In this document: piece by piece, positions 1-8,717 of the stretch
How the letters are laid out: the number at the start of each line of letters is the position of its first letter
Position numbering within the stretch: position 1 is the first letter of the stretch
NCBI GenBank assembly: GCA_963746805.1
Contig: CAVVCQ010000004.1
Location: forward strand, 1 to 63,112
Length of the DNA: 63,112 nucleotides
Direction: 5' to 3'
Source: DATHTC01 sp963746805
GTDB taxonomy: Bacteria; Actinomycetota; Thermoleophilia; Gaiellales; Gaiellaceae
Position numbers and translations under genes: made by a program
The notes under the pieces: generated by a model
What the model saw: the letters and a program-made list of their open reading frames with translations, nothing else
Databases searched by the model: none
Told to the model about the DNA's origin: nothing

Positions 1-451
1 CGTCCGAGCGGCCGCCGTTCTCCTTGTCCACGACGATCAGGTTCGGATGCCGGCGCGACACGTACGTGGCGCGGACCGGGGCTGTGGGAATCGTCCCGCG
101 CTGCACCTTCCGCACCGGCGCGAGGTCGAAGGTGTCGGTCAGCGCCGCAATCGTCCCGTCGCTCGACCCGTCGTTGACGACGACCACCTCGTGGCGCGGG
201 TAGCGGAGCGCGAGCAGCGAGCGGACGCTCTCGACGATCACCGGCTCCTCGTTGAAGGCCGGCACGAGCACCGACACGCCCGGGCTGAACGGCGACCGGA
301 AGACCTCGTCGAGCGCGAGATAGCGGCGCGCCCGGACCTCCGAGCCCATCTGCCGCCACGCCACGAGCGTCAGGAACAGGTACAGCGAGTTCAGCAGCGC
401 GAAGTAGAAGAACGCGACGATGGTGTAGGCGAACAGGAGGTCGCGGAGCAC
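1..451 (-). CDS. Membrane-anchored family 2 glycosyltransferase, C terminus off the window
   Basis: Read leftwards from a GTG at 451-449, two bases past the stop of the HEAT-repeat gene, the frame stays open to the window edge (150 codons seen). One long hydrophobic helix lies at about residues 4-30. It is followed by the GT-A nucleotide-sugar fold: SVLVPAFNEE, then VVVVNDGSSDGT, then the VVDKENGGRSD stretch typical of processive GT2 enzymes that make or export polysaccharide (PgaC/hyaluronan-synthase type). The catalytic DxD and QxxRW motifs would lie beyond the edge, so substrate and processivity cannot be judged. It is the last visible gene of a kinase-receiver-HEAT-glycosyltransferase group, which suggests regulated surface polysaccharide synthesis. 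That role is inference. Confidence 0.85.
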   Translation of the reverse strand, partial: MLRDLLFAYTIVAFFYFALLNSLYLFLTLVAWRQMGSEVRARRYLALDEVFRSPFSPGVSVLVPAFNEEPVIVESVRSLLALRYPRHEVVVVNDGSSDGTIAALTDTFDLAPVRKVQRGTIPTAPVRATYVSRRHPNLIVVDKENGGRSD

Positions 452-453
452 GG

Positions 454-1455
454 CTACAGCGCGGCCACGTCGGCGGCTTCGTGGAGATGGCGGCCGGCGT
501 CCGGTTCCGCCGCGGCTCGGATCACGAACGGGGGGTCGATCGCGGCGGCCGCCTCGGCTGCGGCGGCGGCGGGCTCGAACTCGTCCGTCCTCGCCACGCG
601 GAGCAGGGCATCGAGGCTGCTCCGGCCGCCGATCTGGCCTAGGGCGCGGGCCGACGCCACGCGCACAGACGGGACGCGGTCGTCCAGCGTCTCGATGAGC
701 GCGTCCCTCGCCGCGGCCGCGCCGAGCCGTCCGAGCGCACCCGCCGTCGCGGCCCGCACCTCGGCGGCCGTGTCGCGCAGCCGTGCGGGGAGTTGCTCGG
801 CGTCCCCGGCCTCGCCGAGGAGCCCGACGAGCTCGACGGCCGACGCACGGACGCGGGGCTCCTCGTGCTGCGTGAGCTCGAGCAGCCGCGGCACGGCGGA
901 CGGCCCGACGTCGAGGAGCGCGAGCATCGCCACGTCCCTCGGCACCCGCCGCTCGACTCCGGCCGTGACGAGCGGCTCGATCGCTTCCTCGGGCCCGATG
1001 CGGCCGAGGCTGCGGGACGCGGCCGCGCGTACGTCGCCGTTCCGGTCGTCGAGGGCCTCGAGCAGCGCCGGGACGGCGCGCGGCGAGCCCATGTCGCCGA
1101 GCGCGAAGGCGGCCGTGGCGCGCTTCCACCCACGCCGGCTCCGCAGCAGGCGCAGCTGCTCGTCGACGGCGCCGGTGCGCTCGAAGTACGCGGCGATCCG
1201 CTCGCGCGGGGCGCCGCGAACGGCGATCGCGTAACCGCTGAGGATCTCGGCGAACACCTCCGCCTGGAAGCCGCGCAGCGCCGGCGGGTCGCCAACGTCC
1301 TCCACGAGCTCGATCGCGGCGGGGCGGAGTGCCTGGACGGCCGCCTTCCGCCGGCGTGCGCGGGCGGCGAGCCACGAGCGTCGGCCGACGAGCACGAGCA
1401 GGAACGCCATCGAGCCGACGAGCATGATCAGCGTGCCGATCTGGATTGCCTGCAC
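454..1455 (-). CDS. Membrane-anchored HEAT-repeat protein
   Basis: A 333-residue protein with one N-terminal transmembrane helix (about residues 6-25, LIMLVGSMAFLLVLV) and a basic stop-transfer stretch (RRSWLAARARRRK). From about residue 110 to 290 there are five or six HEAT/PBS-lyase-like repeats, each with the pattern A(A/V)xALGxxGxxxAxxxLxxxLxD. Such repeats form a superhelical scaffold for protein binding; no catalytic residues are visible. The cytoplasmic repeats probably dock a partner at the membrane, plausibly the adjacent glycosyltransferase, whose GTG follows two bases downstream. The receiver gene lies four bases upstream. Family membership is clear, the partner is inferred. Confidence 0.85.
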   Translation of the reverse strand: MQAIQIGTLIMLVGSMAFLLVLVGRRSWLAARARRRKAAVQALRPAAIELVEDVGDPPALRGFQAEVFAEILSGYAIAVRGAPRERIAAYFERTGAVDEQLRLLRSRRGWKRATAAFALGDMGSPRAVPALLEALDDRNGDVRAAASRSLGRIGPEEAIEPLVTAGVERRVPRDVAMLALLDVGPSAVPRLLELTQHEEPRVRASAVELVGLLGEAGDAEQLPARLRDTAAEVRAATAGALGRLGAAAARDALIETLDDRVPSVRVASARALGQIGGRSSLDALLRVARTDEFEPAAAAAEAAAAIDPPFVIRAAAEPDAGRHLHEAADVAAL

Positions 1456-1458
1456 GGC

Positions 1459-1854
1459 TCACCGCCGTCCGAGGATCGCCTGCACCCGCGCGCGGAGCTC
1501 CTGCGGGCTGAACGGCTTGCGCAGGTAGTCGTCCGCGCCGGCGTCGAAGCCGGCCTGGACGTCGGCGTCCTGGGCGCGCGCCGTCAGCAGGATGATCGGC
1601 ATCGCCTTCGTCGTGCCGTCGGCCCTGATGGCCCGCGTGACCTCGAAGCCGTCGAGCTTGGGCATCATCACGTCGAGGACGGCGAGGTCGGGCAGCGCCT
1701 CGCGCGCGACCTGCAGCGCCTCCTCGCCGTCGCGGGCCTTCAGCACCGTGTAGCCCGACCGCTCGAGGCGGAACGCGACGAGCTCGAGGATGTCCTCGTC
1801 GTCGTCGGCCGCGAGCACGACCGGCTGCGGGCGGTCGACCTCGGCGCCGCTCAT
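1459..1854 (-). CDS. Stand-alone response regulator (receiver domain only)
   Basis: A CheY-like receiver of 131 residues starting at ATG 1854, chosen because GGAGG lies seven bases upstream. The acidic pocket is DDDED near residue 16, the phospho-acceptor is in LAVLDVMMPKLDG, the switch Thr is in ILLTA and the conserved Lys is in LRKPFS. There is no output domain, so it must act by protein-protein contact, with the HEAT protein or glycosyltransferase encoded next as plausible targets. The upstream kinase gene runs into this start. With a 2-base correction the same frame would read through from the kinase (an Ala/Gly/Pro-rich linker precedes the Met), so a hybrid kinase-receiver fusion cannot be excluded. 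Confidence 0.85.
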   Translation of the reverse strand: MSGAEVDRPQPVVLAADDDEDILELVAFRLERSGYTVLKARDGEEALQVAREALPDLAVLDVMMPKLDGFEVTRAIRADGTTKAMPIILLTARAQDADVQAGFDAGADDYLRKPFSPQELRARVQAILGRR

Positions 1855-3932
1855 GCCTGCGCCTCCGCTCGGTGCTTCCTCGGCCGCCGTGCCCGACGTC
1901 GATCGGCAGCTCGAGCGTGAACGTCGTCCCGACGCCCTCGCTGCTGCGGACACCGATCGTGCCGCCGTGCGCCTCGGCGATCGACTTCGCGATCGAGAGC
2001 CCCAGCCCGGTGCCCCGAATCTCCGCGGCCGTCGAGGCGCGGAAGAAGCGCTCGAAGAGCCGTCCGACCTCGTCCGCGGGGATGCCGATGCCGGTGTCGG
2101 CGACCTCGAGCACCGCGCCGTCCCCCTGCCGACCCACGCTCACCGTCACGGATCCTCCTTCCGGCGTGAACTTGATCGCGTTGGAGAGTAGGTTGCCGAG
2201 CACCTCGGCCAGCCGCCTCCTGTCGGCGGAGAGCACGAGCGGCCCGTCGTGCGCCTCGAACCGCAGCTCGACGCCCTCCCGTTCCGCCGCGGCGCGGCTC
2301 GACTCGATCTCGCCCGCGGCCAGCTCGACGAGGTCGACCGGTTCGCGGTCGAGCGTGAGCCGTCCGGCGTCCATGCGCGCGACCTCGAGGATGTCGTCCA
2401 CCAGGGTGTTCAGCCGGTCGGCGTTACGGTGGACGATGTCGAGGAAGCGCGCCTGGGTCTCGTTTACCTCGCCCGCTTCGCCCTCCCGTACCAACTCGAG
2501 GTACCCCATCATGGCCGTGAGCGGCGTCCGCAGCTCGTGGGACACCGTGCTGACGAACTGATCCTTCATCCGGTCGAGCTCCCGAAGCTGCTCGTTCTGC
2601 TGGGCCAGCGACCGGGCGACCTCGCGCTCGCCCTCGAGCAGTTCCTCACGCTCGAGCGCGAGCGAGAGCTCGGCGGCAACCGTGTCCAGGAGATGCCGCC
2701 GGCCGGGCAGCGCGTGCTGGTCGACGTCGGCGACGAGATCCGCGACGACCTCGCCGCGAACCGGGATCGGGGCGCGGAACGCGTAGCCGTTCCCCTCGGC
2801 CGCGCCGGGCTCGACGACCTGGGCGGGCCGGCCGTCCGCGAGCGTCTTCGCGGTCTGCTCGGCGTGCGCGTAGAGGGCCGTCGCGGCCGGTCGAGGCGAG
2901 CAGCTCGCTCGCATAGCGGCTGACGACCGCCTCGCGGCGGGCCGCCCTGCGCGCGCCCGAGGCCAGGTCGGCGAAGCGGATGATCATGAGTACGCCGAGC
3001 AGGAGCGTCGCGGCCGCCGCGACGGGCAGGTGCACCGTCACGGCGCGGACGGCCTGGACGACGATGAAGGTGGCCGGCACGAGCGCGACGCCGGAGAGGA
3101 AGAGCATGCGCGCGATCGACGGCTCCTCCGGCTGGGCGGGCGCCTCCTCTGTCAGCTCGACCATCGTCGGATGGGAGCCGGCGAGCCCGAGCACCGGGAT
3201 CGAGATCACGAGGATCGCATCCGAGAGGCGGAACAACCCGAGGTCGCGGATCTCGTCGAGGGCGAACAGGAGGTCGCCGACGAACGTCATGCCTACCCCG
3301 AGGAGCAGCAGCTGCAGCGACCGCACGTCCCGCCAGCTGCCGCCGAGGGCAAGGCGGACCGCGATCGCGCACAGCAGCACGTCGGCGATCGGATAGGCCG
3401 CGGCGACGAAGGCGTCGAACCCGCTGCCCTCGGCGTTCCACGTCTCGACGACGTAGATCCAGCCGATGGTGGCGGCGCTGACGGTGACGATCGAAGCGTC
3501 GATCAGCACCCGGAGGTCCGTGCGCGTCGTCCGCCAGCGGATGCCCACGACGAGTCCCGCGGCGAGGAGTGGATAGCCGGCGAGGTAGAAGGCGTCCGCC
3601 GGCGAGGGGAACGGATCGTCGCCCGCAAGCGTGAACGCGAGCCACAGCGCGTCGCCGACGCCCCACGCGAGGATCCCGCCGGCGATCAACCCCCACGCCC
3701 ACGGCGTCGCAGGCCGGTAGCGCAGGATGCCGAGAACGATCACCGCGACCGCGGCGACGTCGACGAAGAGCGTGGCGACGTCCCGCACGGACGTCGCGAC
3801 CGGCACCAGCGAATACGCGACCGCGAACACGGCCACGCTGACGGCGGCGACGTGCCAACGCCGCTGGTCTTCGGCGCGGTCGCTGGGCGACGGCCCCGTC
3901 GCCGAAGTCGGCACGGTCGTCACGCTCGCCAT
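1851..3932 (-). CDS. Multi-span membrane sensor histidine kinase (frameshifted)
   Basis: From ATG 3932 the first ~330 residues hold eight to ten predicted membrane helices, followed by a degenerate GAF-like region and a coiled linker. HisKA has the phospho-acceptor box STVSHELRTPLTAM. HATPase_c has an N box (NLLSNAIKFTPEGG), G1 (DTGIGIP), F box (LFERFFRAS) and G2 (GTGLGLSI). The frame breaks at about 2,874-2,882, where GACGGCC in place of GACGCGGCC restores the reading. After LELPID the frame has no stop, whereas another frame ends in a TGA overlapping the receiver's ATG. The two breaks look like sequence error. It probably phosphorylates the adjacent receiver in response to a membrane signal. 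Confidence 0.8.
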
Positions 3933-3981
3933 CGTACGGCCCGCTTGAGGACGGCGCCGATCTGCCGATGACAGAAGGCAG

Positions 3982-4164
3982 ATGGCGCGCAAGCGTTGCA
4001 CGAAGATGCCCTACGACTCGCTCGGCGACGCGCGGCGGGCGATTCTCCGCATGTCCCGGCAGTACGCCGGCGTCGTCTACAAGAAGGCGTACCGCTGTGG
4101 CGCCTGCAAGGCGTGGCACGTCACGGGAACGCCGCCGCCGCGGGGGCGGCGGATCCAGCGCTGA
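3982..4164 (+). CDS. Small basic Cys-containing protein, 60 residues
   Basis: A short rightward gene divergent from the kinase. It encodes 60 residues rich in Arg/Lys, with Cys at position 6, a CGAC pair near position 39 and a following His (WHVT), an arrangement like a mini zinc ribbon. Codon use matches the neighbours (GC at third positions), and the protein is aromatic-rich and internally consistent, unlike the Arg/Pro-rich products of shadow frames. I do not recognise a named family. A nucleic-acid-binding zinc knuckle is possible but unproven. Confidence 0.6.
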   Translation: MARKRCTKMPYDSLGDARRAILRMSRQYAGVVYKKAYRCGACKAWHVTGTPPPRGRRIQR

Positions 4165-4201
4165 TAGCTACCCGCGGCCTCCGACCCAGGCCTTCGGCTT
4201 C

Positions 4202-4474
4202 CTAGGCGGCGGCGAAGCGCTTCCTGCCGCGCTCGCGGCGGCGCTCGGCCTCGGCCTCGCGGTCCTTCGGCGGCGCCGTCGTGACCAGCGAGTCGAGCAG
4301 CCGCTGCGACGCGGCGGTCACCTCCGCGACGGCGCGGTCGAACGCTTCGGCGTTCGCCTGCGACGGCTTGGTGAAGCCGCTGATCTTGCGGACGAACTGG
4401 AGCGCGGCGGCCTCGACCTCGTCCTCGGTCGTGGGCGGCGTGAAGTTGTAGAGCACGCGAATGTTTCGGCACAT
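4202..4474 (-). CDS. DUF2277 family protein
   Basis: A 90-residue protein starting MCRNIRVLYNFTPP and containing AALQFVRKISGFTKPSQAN, the hallmark N-terminal Cys-Arg-Asn and central motif of DUF2277, a small family of unknown function found in many soil bacteria. The C terminus is a charged helix (DREAEAERRRERGRKRF) that often follows TTAPPKDRE in this family. The gene lies about ten bases downstream of the O-methyltransferase on the same strand and may be co-transcribed with it. Confidence 0.9.
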   Translation of the reverse strand: MCRNIRVLYNFTPPTTEDEVEAAALQFVRKISGFTKPSQANAEAFDRAVAEVTAASQRLLDSLVTTAPPKDREAEAERRRERGRKRFAAA

Positions 4475-4484
4475 GCCGCCGATG

Positions 4485-5121
4485 CTAGCGGCGGCGGATC
4501 AGCGTGACGCCGTCCCGGACCGTCAGCTGCACGCACACGACGCGGTCGTCGCTCGCCACGTGCTCGTTGAACGCGACGATCGCCTGCGTGCCCTCGTCGT
4601 CGTCCGGGTCGAGGACGCGCCCGCTCCACAGCGTGTTGTCGGCGACGATCAGGCCGCGTTCCGAGAGCCGGGGGAGGACGGCCTCGTAGTAGTTCACGTA
4701 GTTCACCTTGTCGGCGTCGATGAAGACGAGGTCGAACTCGCCGTCGAGCCGCGCAATCGTCTCCAGCGCCGGTCCGAGATGGACCGTGATGCGGTCGGCG
4801 TAGGCGCTCCGAGCGATGTAGCGTCGCGCCACCTCCGCGTGTCGTTCGTCGACCTCGCACGTGTCGATGCGGCCGTCCGCCGGAAGCGCCCTCGGCCATC
4901 GACAGGGCGGAGTACCCGCTGTACGTACCGAGCTCGAGCACGCGCCGGGCACCGGCGGTGAAGACGAGCTGCTGCAGGAACCGTCCCTCGATCGGGCCGG
5001 TGAGCATTTGCGGCGACTGGAGCGACGCCCGCGTCTCCTCTGCGAGCTCGTCGAGGAGCGGCGGCGGGCGCGTCGTGTGCGCCTCCGCGTACCGCTCGAT
5101 CGGCTCCGGGACGAGGTCCAC
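4485..5121 (-). CDS. Class I SAM-dependent O-methyltransferase (frameshifted)
   Basis: This is a member of the Mg-dependent catechol/caffeoyl-CoA O-methyltransferase family (methyltransferase_3). The GTG start at 5121 gives an N-terminal helix ending TGPIEGRFLQQL, then the SAM loop VLELGTYSGYSALSMAEG. The frame then breaks at about 4,889 (GGCGCTTCC for GGCGCGCTTCC) and resumes with RIDTCEVDERHAEVARRY, the metal-binding FDLVFIDADKVNYVNYY and IVADNTLWSGRV. The restored length of about 212 residues is normal for the family. These enzymes methylate vicinal hydroxyls of small aromatics. The acceptor here cannot be told. Confidence 0.85.
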
Positions 5122-5186
5122 ACCGGCAGCCTATGCAGGCCTCCGCCCCTCGCGCGCGCGTGAACCCGAAGCTGTACGGTCTCGCC

Positions 5187-5501
5187 ATGACCCAGCTCGT
5201 CGCGAGCATGTCGACCCTGGTGGGGCCCGTGCCCGAGATGGACGACACCGGCACGGTCGCCGGCCAGGCCGTGCTGCCGTGGCTCGAGGAGCTCGACGGC
5301 TTCCGCGGGATGATGATCCTGACCGACGAGTCGCAGGAGAAGGCGCGCGTGCTCACGTTCTGGGAGAGCCAGCACGCCGCCGAGCGCAGCCTCACCACCC
5401 GCCACGCGCTCCGGGACCGGATGGCCGCGACGGTCGGGATGGAGATCGAGTCGACCGAGAGCTACGTCGTCGCGACCCTCCAGCTCGTCGACGGAGCGTA
5501 G
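5187..5501 (+). CDS. ABM-like dimeric alpha/beta-barrel protein
   Basis: A 104-residue protein from ATG 5187. The pattern AVLPWLEELDGFRGMMILTD, then a beta strand with VLTFWESQ and a C-terminal VVATLQL strand, fits the antibiotic-biosynthesis-monooxygenase/EthD-like dimeric ferredoxin fold. It shares the GFRG(M/W)xxLxD...xxTFWxxxxA layout with the protein encoded leftwards at 40,632-40,940, so the two may be distant paralogues. No catalytic residue can be assigned. The next feature downstream is the tRNA. Confidence 0.6.
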   Translation: MTQLVASMSTLVGPVPEMDDTGTVAGQAVLPWLEELDGFRGMMILTDESQEKARVLTFWESQHAAERSLTTRHALRDRMAATVGMEIESTESYVVATLQLVDGA

Positions 5502-5561
5502 GCCAGGCCGGTCGCGCAGGCCCTGAGCCGATGCGGGTTCGCTGCTACACTCCCGCGGCGC

Positions 5562-5635
5562 GGCGGCGTAGCTCAGCTGGTCAGAGCGCTGCACTCATAA
5601 TGCAGAGGTCGGTGGTTCGAGCCCACCCGCCGCTA
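5562..5635 (+). tRNA. tRNA-Met (anticodon CAT)
   Basis: A complete cloverleaf can be drawn: acceptor GGCGGCG (5562-5568) pairs with CGCCGCT (5628-5634, one G-U closing pair); the D arm carries TAGCTCAG; the anticodon stem CTGCA/TGCAG encloses CTCATAA with anticodon CAT; the T arm is GGTGG-TTCGAGC-CCACC; discriminator A is at 5635 with no encoded CCA. The D-arm start and non-initiator acceptor suggest elongator Met, but a lysidine-modified Ile (CAU) tRNA is not excluded. It lies 38 bases ahead of rpmG, a common actinobacterial arrangement (tRNA-rpmG-secE-nusG). A possible -10 TACACT lies at 5546-5551. Confidence 0.95.
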
Positions 5636-5673
5636 CTTCACCGCGCCGTTCGACCACACCGAGAGACAGGGAC

Positions 5674-5835
5674 ATGGCAGCCGGAGTACGCGTAGGAATC
5701 ACGCTCGCCTGCACGGAGTGCAAGCGCCGCAACTACCAGACGAACAAGTCGAAGCGGAACACGCCCGACCGTCTGGAGGTCAACAAGTACTGCCGCTGGT
5801 GCGGGCGTCACACGCCGCACCGGGAGACCCGCTGA
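5674..5835 (+). CDS. rpmG: 50S ribosomal protein bL33, zinc-binding form
   Basis: A 53-residue protein from ATG 5674. It has the bL33 pattern ITLACTECKRRNY...NKYCRWCGRHTPH with both CxxC pairs kept, so it is the Zn-binding (C+) form. It binds near the E site of the 50S subunit. The TGA stop overlaps the secE ATG (TGATG at 5833-5837), which implies coupled translation. The preceding tRNA may share its transcript. Confidence 0.95.
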   Translation: MAAGVRVGITLACTECKRRNYQTNKSKRNTPDRLEVNKYCRWCGRHTPHRETR

Positions 5836-6155
5836 TGGCGCGCGCCCCGCGTTCGCAGCGCCGTGCCCGCCGCGAGGCGCAGGCCCAGTCCCGCACCGAC
5901 CGCGCGCGCCAGCGCCAGGCGCAGGTGCGCCCGTCGGCGCAGCCGGTGAAGCAGCAGACGGGCCGCCGCGAGGCGTCCCAGCGCGGCCGCTTCATCCGCG
6001 AGTCGTGGGGCGAGCTGCAGAAGGTGGAGTGGCCGAACCGGAACCAGCTCGTGCAGGGCACGCTGGCCGTGATCGTCGCCTGTGCGATCGTCGGCGCGTA
6101 CCTGTGGGTCGCCGACCAGACGTTCTCGAAGCTCGTGGAGAGGATCCTCCTTTAG
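5835..6155 (+). CDS. secE: Preprotein translocase subunit SecE
   Basis: A 106-residue single-span SecE. A long basic, Gln-rich N-terminal tail (residues 1-48, many Arg) precedes the conserved amphipathic segment ESWGELQKVEWPNRNQLVQG and one membrane helix (TLAVIVACAIVGAYLWVA) with a short cytoplasm-distal tail. This is the short actinobacterial form with one helix. It clamps SecY in the translocon. It sits between rpmG and nusG as in most bacteria; nusG begins three bases after its stop. Confidence 0.95.
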   Translation: MARAPRSQRRARREAQAQSRTDRARQRQAQVRPSAQPVKQQTGRREASQRGRFIRESWGELQKVEWPNRNQLVQGTLAVIVACAIVGAYLWVADQTFSKLVERILL

Positions 6156-6157
6156 CC

Positions 6158-6688
6158 ATGTTCCAGTGGTACGTGATCAACACCTACTCGGGGCACGAGA
6201 ACAAGGTGAAGCAGAACCTCGAGCACCGCATCCAGTCGATGAACCAGGTGGGCAAGTTCCGCCGGGTCGTCGTGCCGACCGAGCAGGTGATCGAGACGAA
6301 GGACGGCCAGAAGGTGCAGACCGAGAAGCGCGTCCTGCCCGGCTACGTCCTCGTGAACATGGACATGACCGACGAGGCCTGGACCGTCGTGAAGAACACG
6401 CCCGGGGTGACCGGCTTCGTGGGCGCGGGCAACAAGCCGCTGCCGCTGTCACGGAACGAGGTCGACCGCATCCTCCACACGGGGACGGGCACCGCCGCCG
6501 CGGTTCGCTCGACCGTCGAGTTCCAGCTCGGCGAGGCCGTGAAGATCACCTCCGGGCCGCTCGCCGACTTCGACGGCGAGATCACGGAGGTCAACGCCGA
6601 CCAGCAGAAGCTGACGGTGCTCGTGGACATCTTCGAGCGCCAGGTCCCGGTCGAGGTCGGCTTCGACAGCGTCAAGAAGCTCGACTAG
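6158..6688 (+). CDS. nusG: Transcription elongation/antitermination factor NusG
   Basis: A 176-residue NusG. The NGN domain (MFQWYVINTYSGHENKVKQNL to VRNTPGVTGFVG-like KNTPGVTGFVG) binds the RNA polymerase clamp, and the KOW domain (EAVKITSGPLADFDGEI) contacts Rho or ribosomal S10. No actinobacterial acidic N-terminal extension is present, so the protein is compact. It follows secE by three bases and precedes rplK by nine. Confidence 0.97.
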   Translation: MFQWYVINTYSGHENKVKQNLEHRIQSMNQVGKFRRVVVPTEQVIETKDGQKVQTEKRVLPGYVLVNMDMTDEAWTVVKNTPGVTGFVGAGNKPLPLSRNEVDRILHTGTGTAAAVRSTVEFQLGEAVKITSGPLADFDGEITEVNADQQKLTVLVDIFERQVPVEVGFDSVKKLD

Positions 6689-6697
6689 GCAGGAGAC

Positions 6698-7123
6698 ATG
6701 GCGAAGAAGGTTCTCACACTGATCAAGCTCCAGATCCCCGGCGGCCAGGCGAACCCGGCCCCGCCGGTCGGGCCTGCGCTCGGCCAGCACGGGGTCAACA
6801 TCATGGAGTTCTGCAAGGCGTTCAACGCCCAGACGAGTGACCAGAACGGCCGCATCATCCCGGTGGAGATCACGGTCTTCGAGGACCGATCGTTCACCTT
6901 CATCACGAAGACGCCGCCCGCCGCCGTCCTCATCAAGGAGGCGCTGCGCGTCGACAAGGGCTCCGGCGAGCCGAACCGCACGAAGGTCGGGACGCTGACG
7001 CGCGCCCAGGTGCGGCAGATCGCCGAGACGAAGTTCCAGGACCTGAACGCCCGCGACGTGGAGCAGGCGATGAAGATCATCGAGGGCACCGCGCGCTCGA
7101 TGGGCGTGGAGGTGGCGGTCTGA
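6698..7123 (+). CDS. rplK: 50S ribosomal protein uL11
   Basis: A 141-residue uL11 with the proline-rich switch (GGQANPAPPVGPALGQHG) where thiostrepton-type compounds act, and the RNA-binding C-terminal domain ending IEGTARSMGVEV. It forms the GTPase-associated stalk base with 23S rRNA. Its TGA overlaps the ATG of rplA by one base (TGATG at 7121-7125). Confidence 0.97.
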   Translation: MAKKVLTLIKLQIPGGQANPAPPVGPALGQHGVNIMEFCKAFNAQTSDQNGRIIPVEITVFEDRSFTFITKTPPAAVLIKEALRVDKGSGEPNRTKVGTLTRAQVRQIAETKFQDLNARDVEQAMKIIEGTARSMGVEVAV

Positions 7124-7857
7124 TGGCGCACGGCAAGTCCTACACCGCCGCCCGGTCGTCGATCGACCGCGAGCGGCTCTACTCGCCGGCCGAGGCCGTC
7201 AAGGCGCTGAAGGCGTTCCCGGAGCGCAAGTTCGACGAGACCGTCGAGGTGCACTTCCGGCTCGGGCTCAACGTCCGCCACGCCGACGAGCAGCTGCGCG
7301 GGACGATCATGCTCCCGCACGGCACCGGCAAGGAGGCGCGCGTCGCCGTCTTCGCCGAAGGCGACAAGGCGCGCGAGGCGGAAGAGGCCGGCGCGGACGT
7401 GATCGGCTCGGCCGACCTCGCCACGCGGATCGAGGAAGGGTTCATCGACTTCGACGTCGCGATCGCGACCCCCGACCAGATGGGCAACGTCGGCAAGCTC
7501 GGCCGCGTGCTCGGGCCGCGCGGCCTGATGCCGAATCCGAAGACGGGCACGGTCACGTTCGACGTGGCCAAGGCCGTCCGCGACGCCAAGGCCGGCAAGC
7601 TCGAGTACCGCACCGACCGCGGCGCCAACGTCCACCTGTCGATCGGCAAGAAGAGCTTCGGCGAGCGCCAGCTCGTCGAGAACTACGCCGCCCTCATCGA
7701 GGAGATCGTCCGGGCGAGGCCCGCGGCGGCGAAGGGCCGGTACATCCGGCAGATCACGATCACGACCACGATGGGCCCCGGGATCCACATCGATCCGTCG
7801 AAGACCCGCGGCATCGTGGAGGAGCTGGAGGAGCAGGCCGAGGCCGTTCCCGCGTAG
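7123..7857 (+). CDS. rplA: 50S ribosomal protein uL1
   Basis: A 244-residue uL1 with the signature VGKLGRVLGPRGLMPNPKTG and two-domain layout; it builds the mobile L1 stalk that releases E-site tRNA. In many bacteria it also represses its own rplK-rplA mRNA. It is co-translated with rplK (overlapping codons). A 149-base untranslated leader follows before rplJ. Confidence 0.97.
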   Translation: MAHGKSYTAARSSIDRERLYSPAEAVKALKAFPERKFDETVEVHFRLGLNVRHADEQLRGTIMLPHGTGKEARVAVFAEGDKAREAEEAGADVIGSADLATRIEEGFIDFDVAIATPDQMGNVGKLGRVLGPRGLMPNPKTGTVTFDVAKAVRDAKAGKLEYRTDRGANVHLSIGKKSFGERQLVENYAALIEEIVRARPAAAKGRYIRQITITTTMGPGIHIDPSKTRGIVEELEEQAEAVPA

Positions 7858-8006
7858 GCAACAGCCCGTCGCCAGAGACAGCCGGCAGCCCCGTCCGCGG
7901 GGCAGAAGCCCGGCCGAGGCGGCCTCGGACAGTCCGTCGAGACCCTCGTCTCGCACCTGCTCGAGCCCGCCCACCGGCGGGCTCGACGTTCAAGAGGAGG
8001 TGAAGG
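7858..8006 (+). promoter_or_regulatory. rplJL (L10) leader with strong hairpin
   Basis: This is the only sizeable gap inside the nusG-rplL block. It holds GC-rich pairing segments and a perfect 11-bp hairpin (TCGAGCCCGCC 7961-7971, loop CACC, GGCGGGCTCGA 7976-7986), then an extended Shine-Dalgarno (AAGAGGAGGTGA, 7992-8003) three bases before the rplJ ATG. Position and structure match the L10 leader, where L10-(L7/L12) binds its own mRNA to shut off translation. Autoregulation is inferred from the position; the consensus kink-turn was not verified base by base. Confidence 0.6.
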
Positions 8007-8717
8007 ATGCAGAGGTCTGACAAGGAGCGGGTGGTAGCGGAGCTGGCCGAGCGGCTGAAGAGCTCGGAGACCGTCATCGTCGCGGACTACCGCGGCCTGA
8101 CGATGCCCCAGATCGACGAGTTGCGCACGCGGCTGATCGAGGCGGGGGCCCGCTTCCACGTCGTCAAGAACACGCTGACGAGGCGCGCCGCCGAGGAGGC
8201 GGGCGCCGATTCGCTGCTCGCACTGCTCGAGGGCCCGACCGCACTCGCGTTCATCGAGAGCGGCGGCGACCCCGTCGCGGTCGCGAAGGCGCTCGGCGAC
8301 ACGGCCAAGAGCACGCAGGTGCTCGAGATCCGTGGCGGCGTCCTCGAGGGCAAGGCGATGTCGGCCGAGCAGGTCGCCGACCTGGCGAAGCTGCCGCCCG
8401 TCGACGTCCTCCGCGGTCAGGTGCTGGGCGCGATCGTCGCGCCGCTCCAGACCGTGGTGGGGCTCTTCAACGCCCCGCTGCGCGACCTCGTCGGGCTCAT
8501 CGACGCCCGCATCGAGCAGCTGAAGGAAGAGGGCGACACGTCCGAGGTCGAGGCAACCGCGGCGGAAGCGCCCGCGGCGGCCGAGCCGGAGGCGCCCGCA
8601 TCCGAGGACGAGGCTCCGGCGGAAGCCGAGCCCGAGGCCGTCGAGGAGGAGGCCGCTCCGGCGGCCGAGGCCGCGGCCGACGAGACGACTGACACTGACA
8701 CGCAGGAGGAGGAGTAA
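8007..8717 (+). CDS. rplJ: 50S ribosomal protein uL10 with long acidic tail
   Basis: The first ~170 residues are a normal uL10 (ETVIVADYRGLTMPQIDELR, VVKNTLTRRA, GPTALAF) that anchors L7/L12 dimers on the stalk. After the helix that binds L12 comes a ~60-residue tail made almost only of Ala, Glu and Pro, ending TQEEE, so the protein is 236 residues against the usual ~175. The tail looks disordered and resembles tails on uS5, uL15 and RpoB here. The TAA stop overlaps the rplL ATG by one base. Confidence 0.95.
   Translation: MQRSDKERVVAELAERLKSSETVIVADYRGLTMPQIDELRTRLIEAGARFHVVKNTLTRRAAEEAGADSLLALLEGPTALAFIESGGDPVAVAKALGDTAKSTQVLEIRGGVLEGKAMSAEQVADLAKLPPVDVLRGQVLGAIVAPLQTVVGLFNAPLRDLVGLIDARIEQLKEEGDTSEVEATAAEAPAAAEPEAPASEDEAPAEAEPEAVEEEAAPAAEAAADETTDTDTQEEE

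Noticed and set aside
5638..5820. A 60-residue leftward frame opposite rpmG
   Set aside because: Shadow of the rpmG gene; no ribosome binding site or homology.
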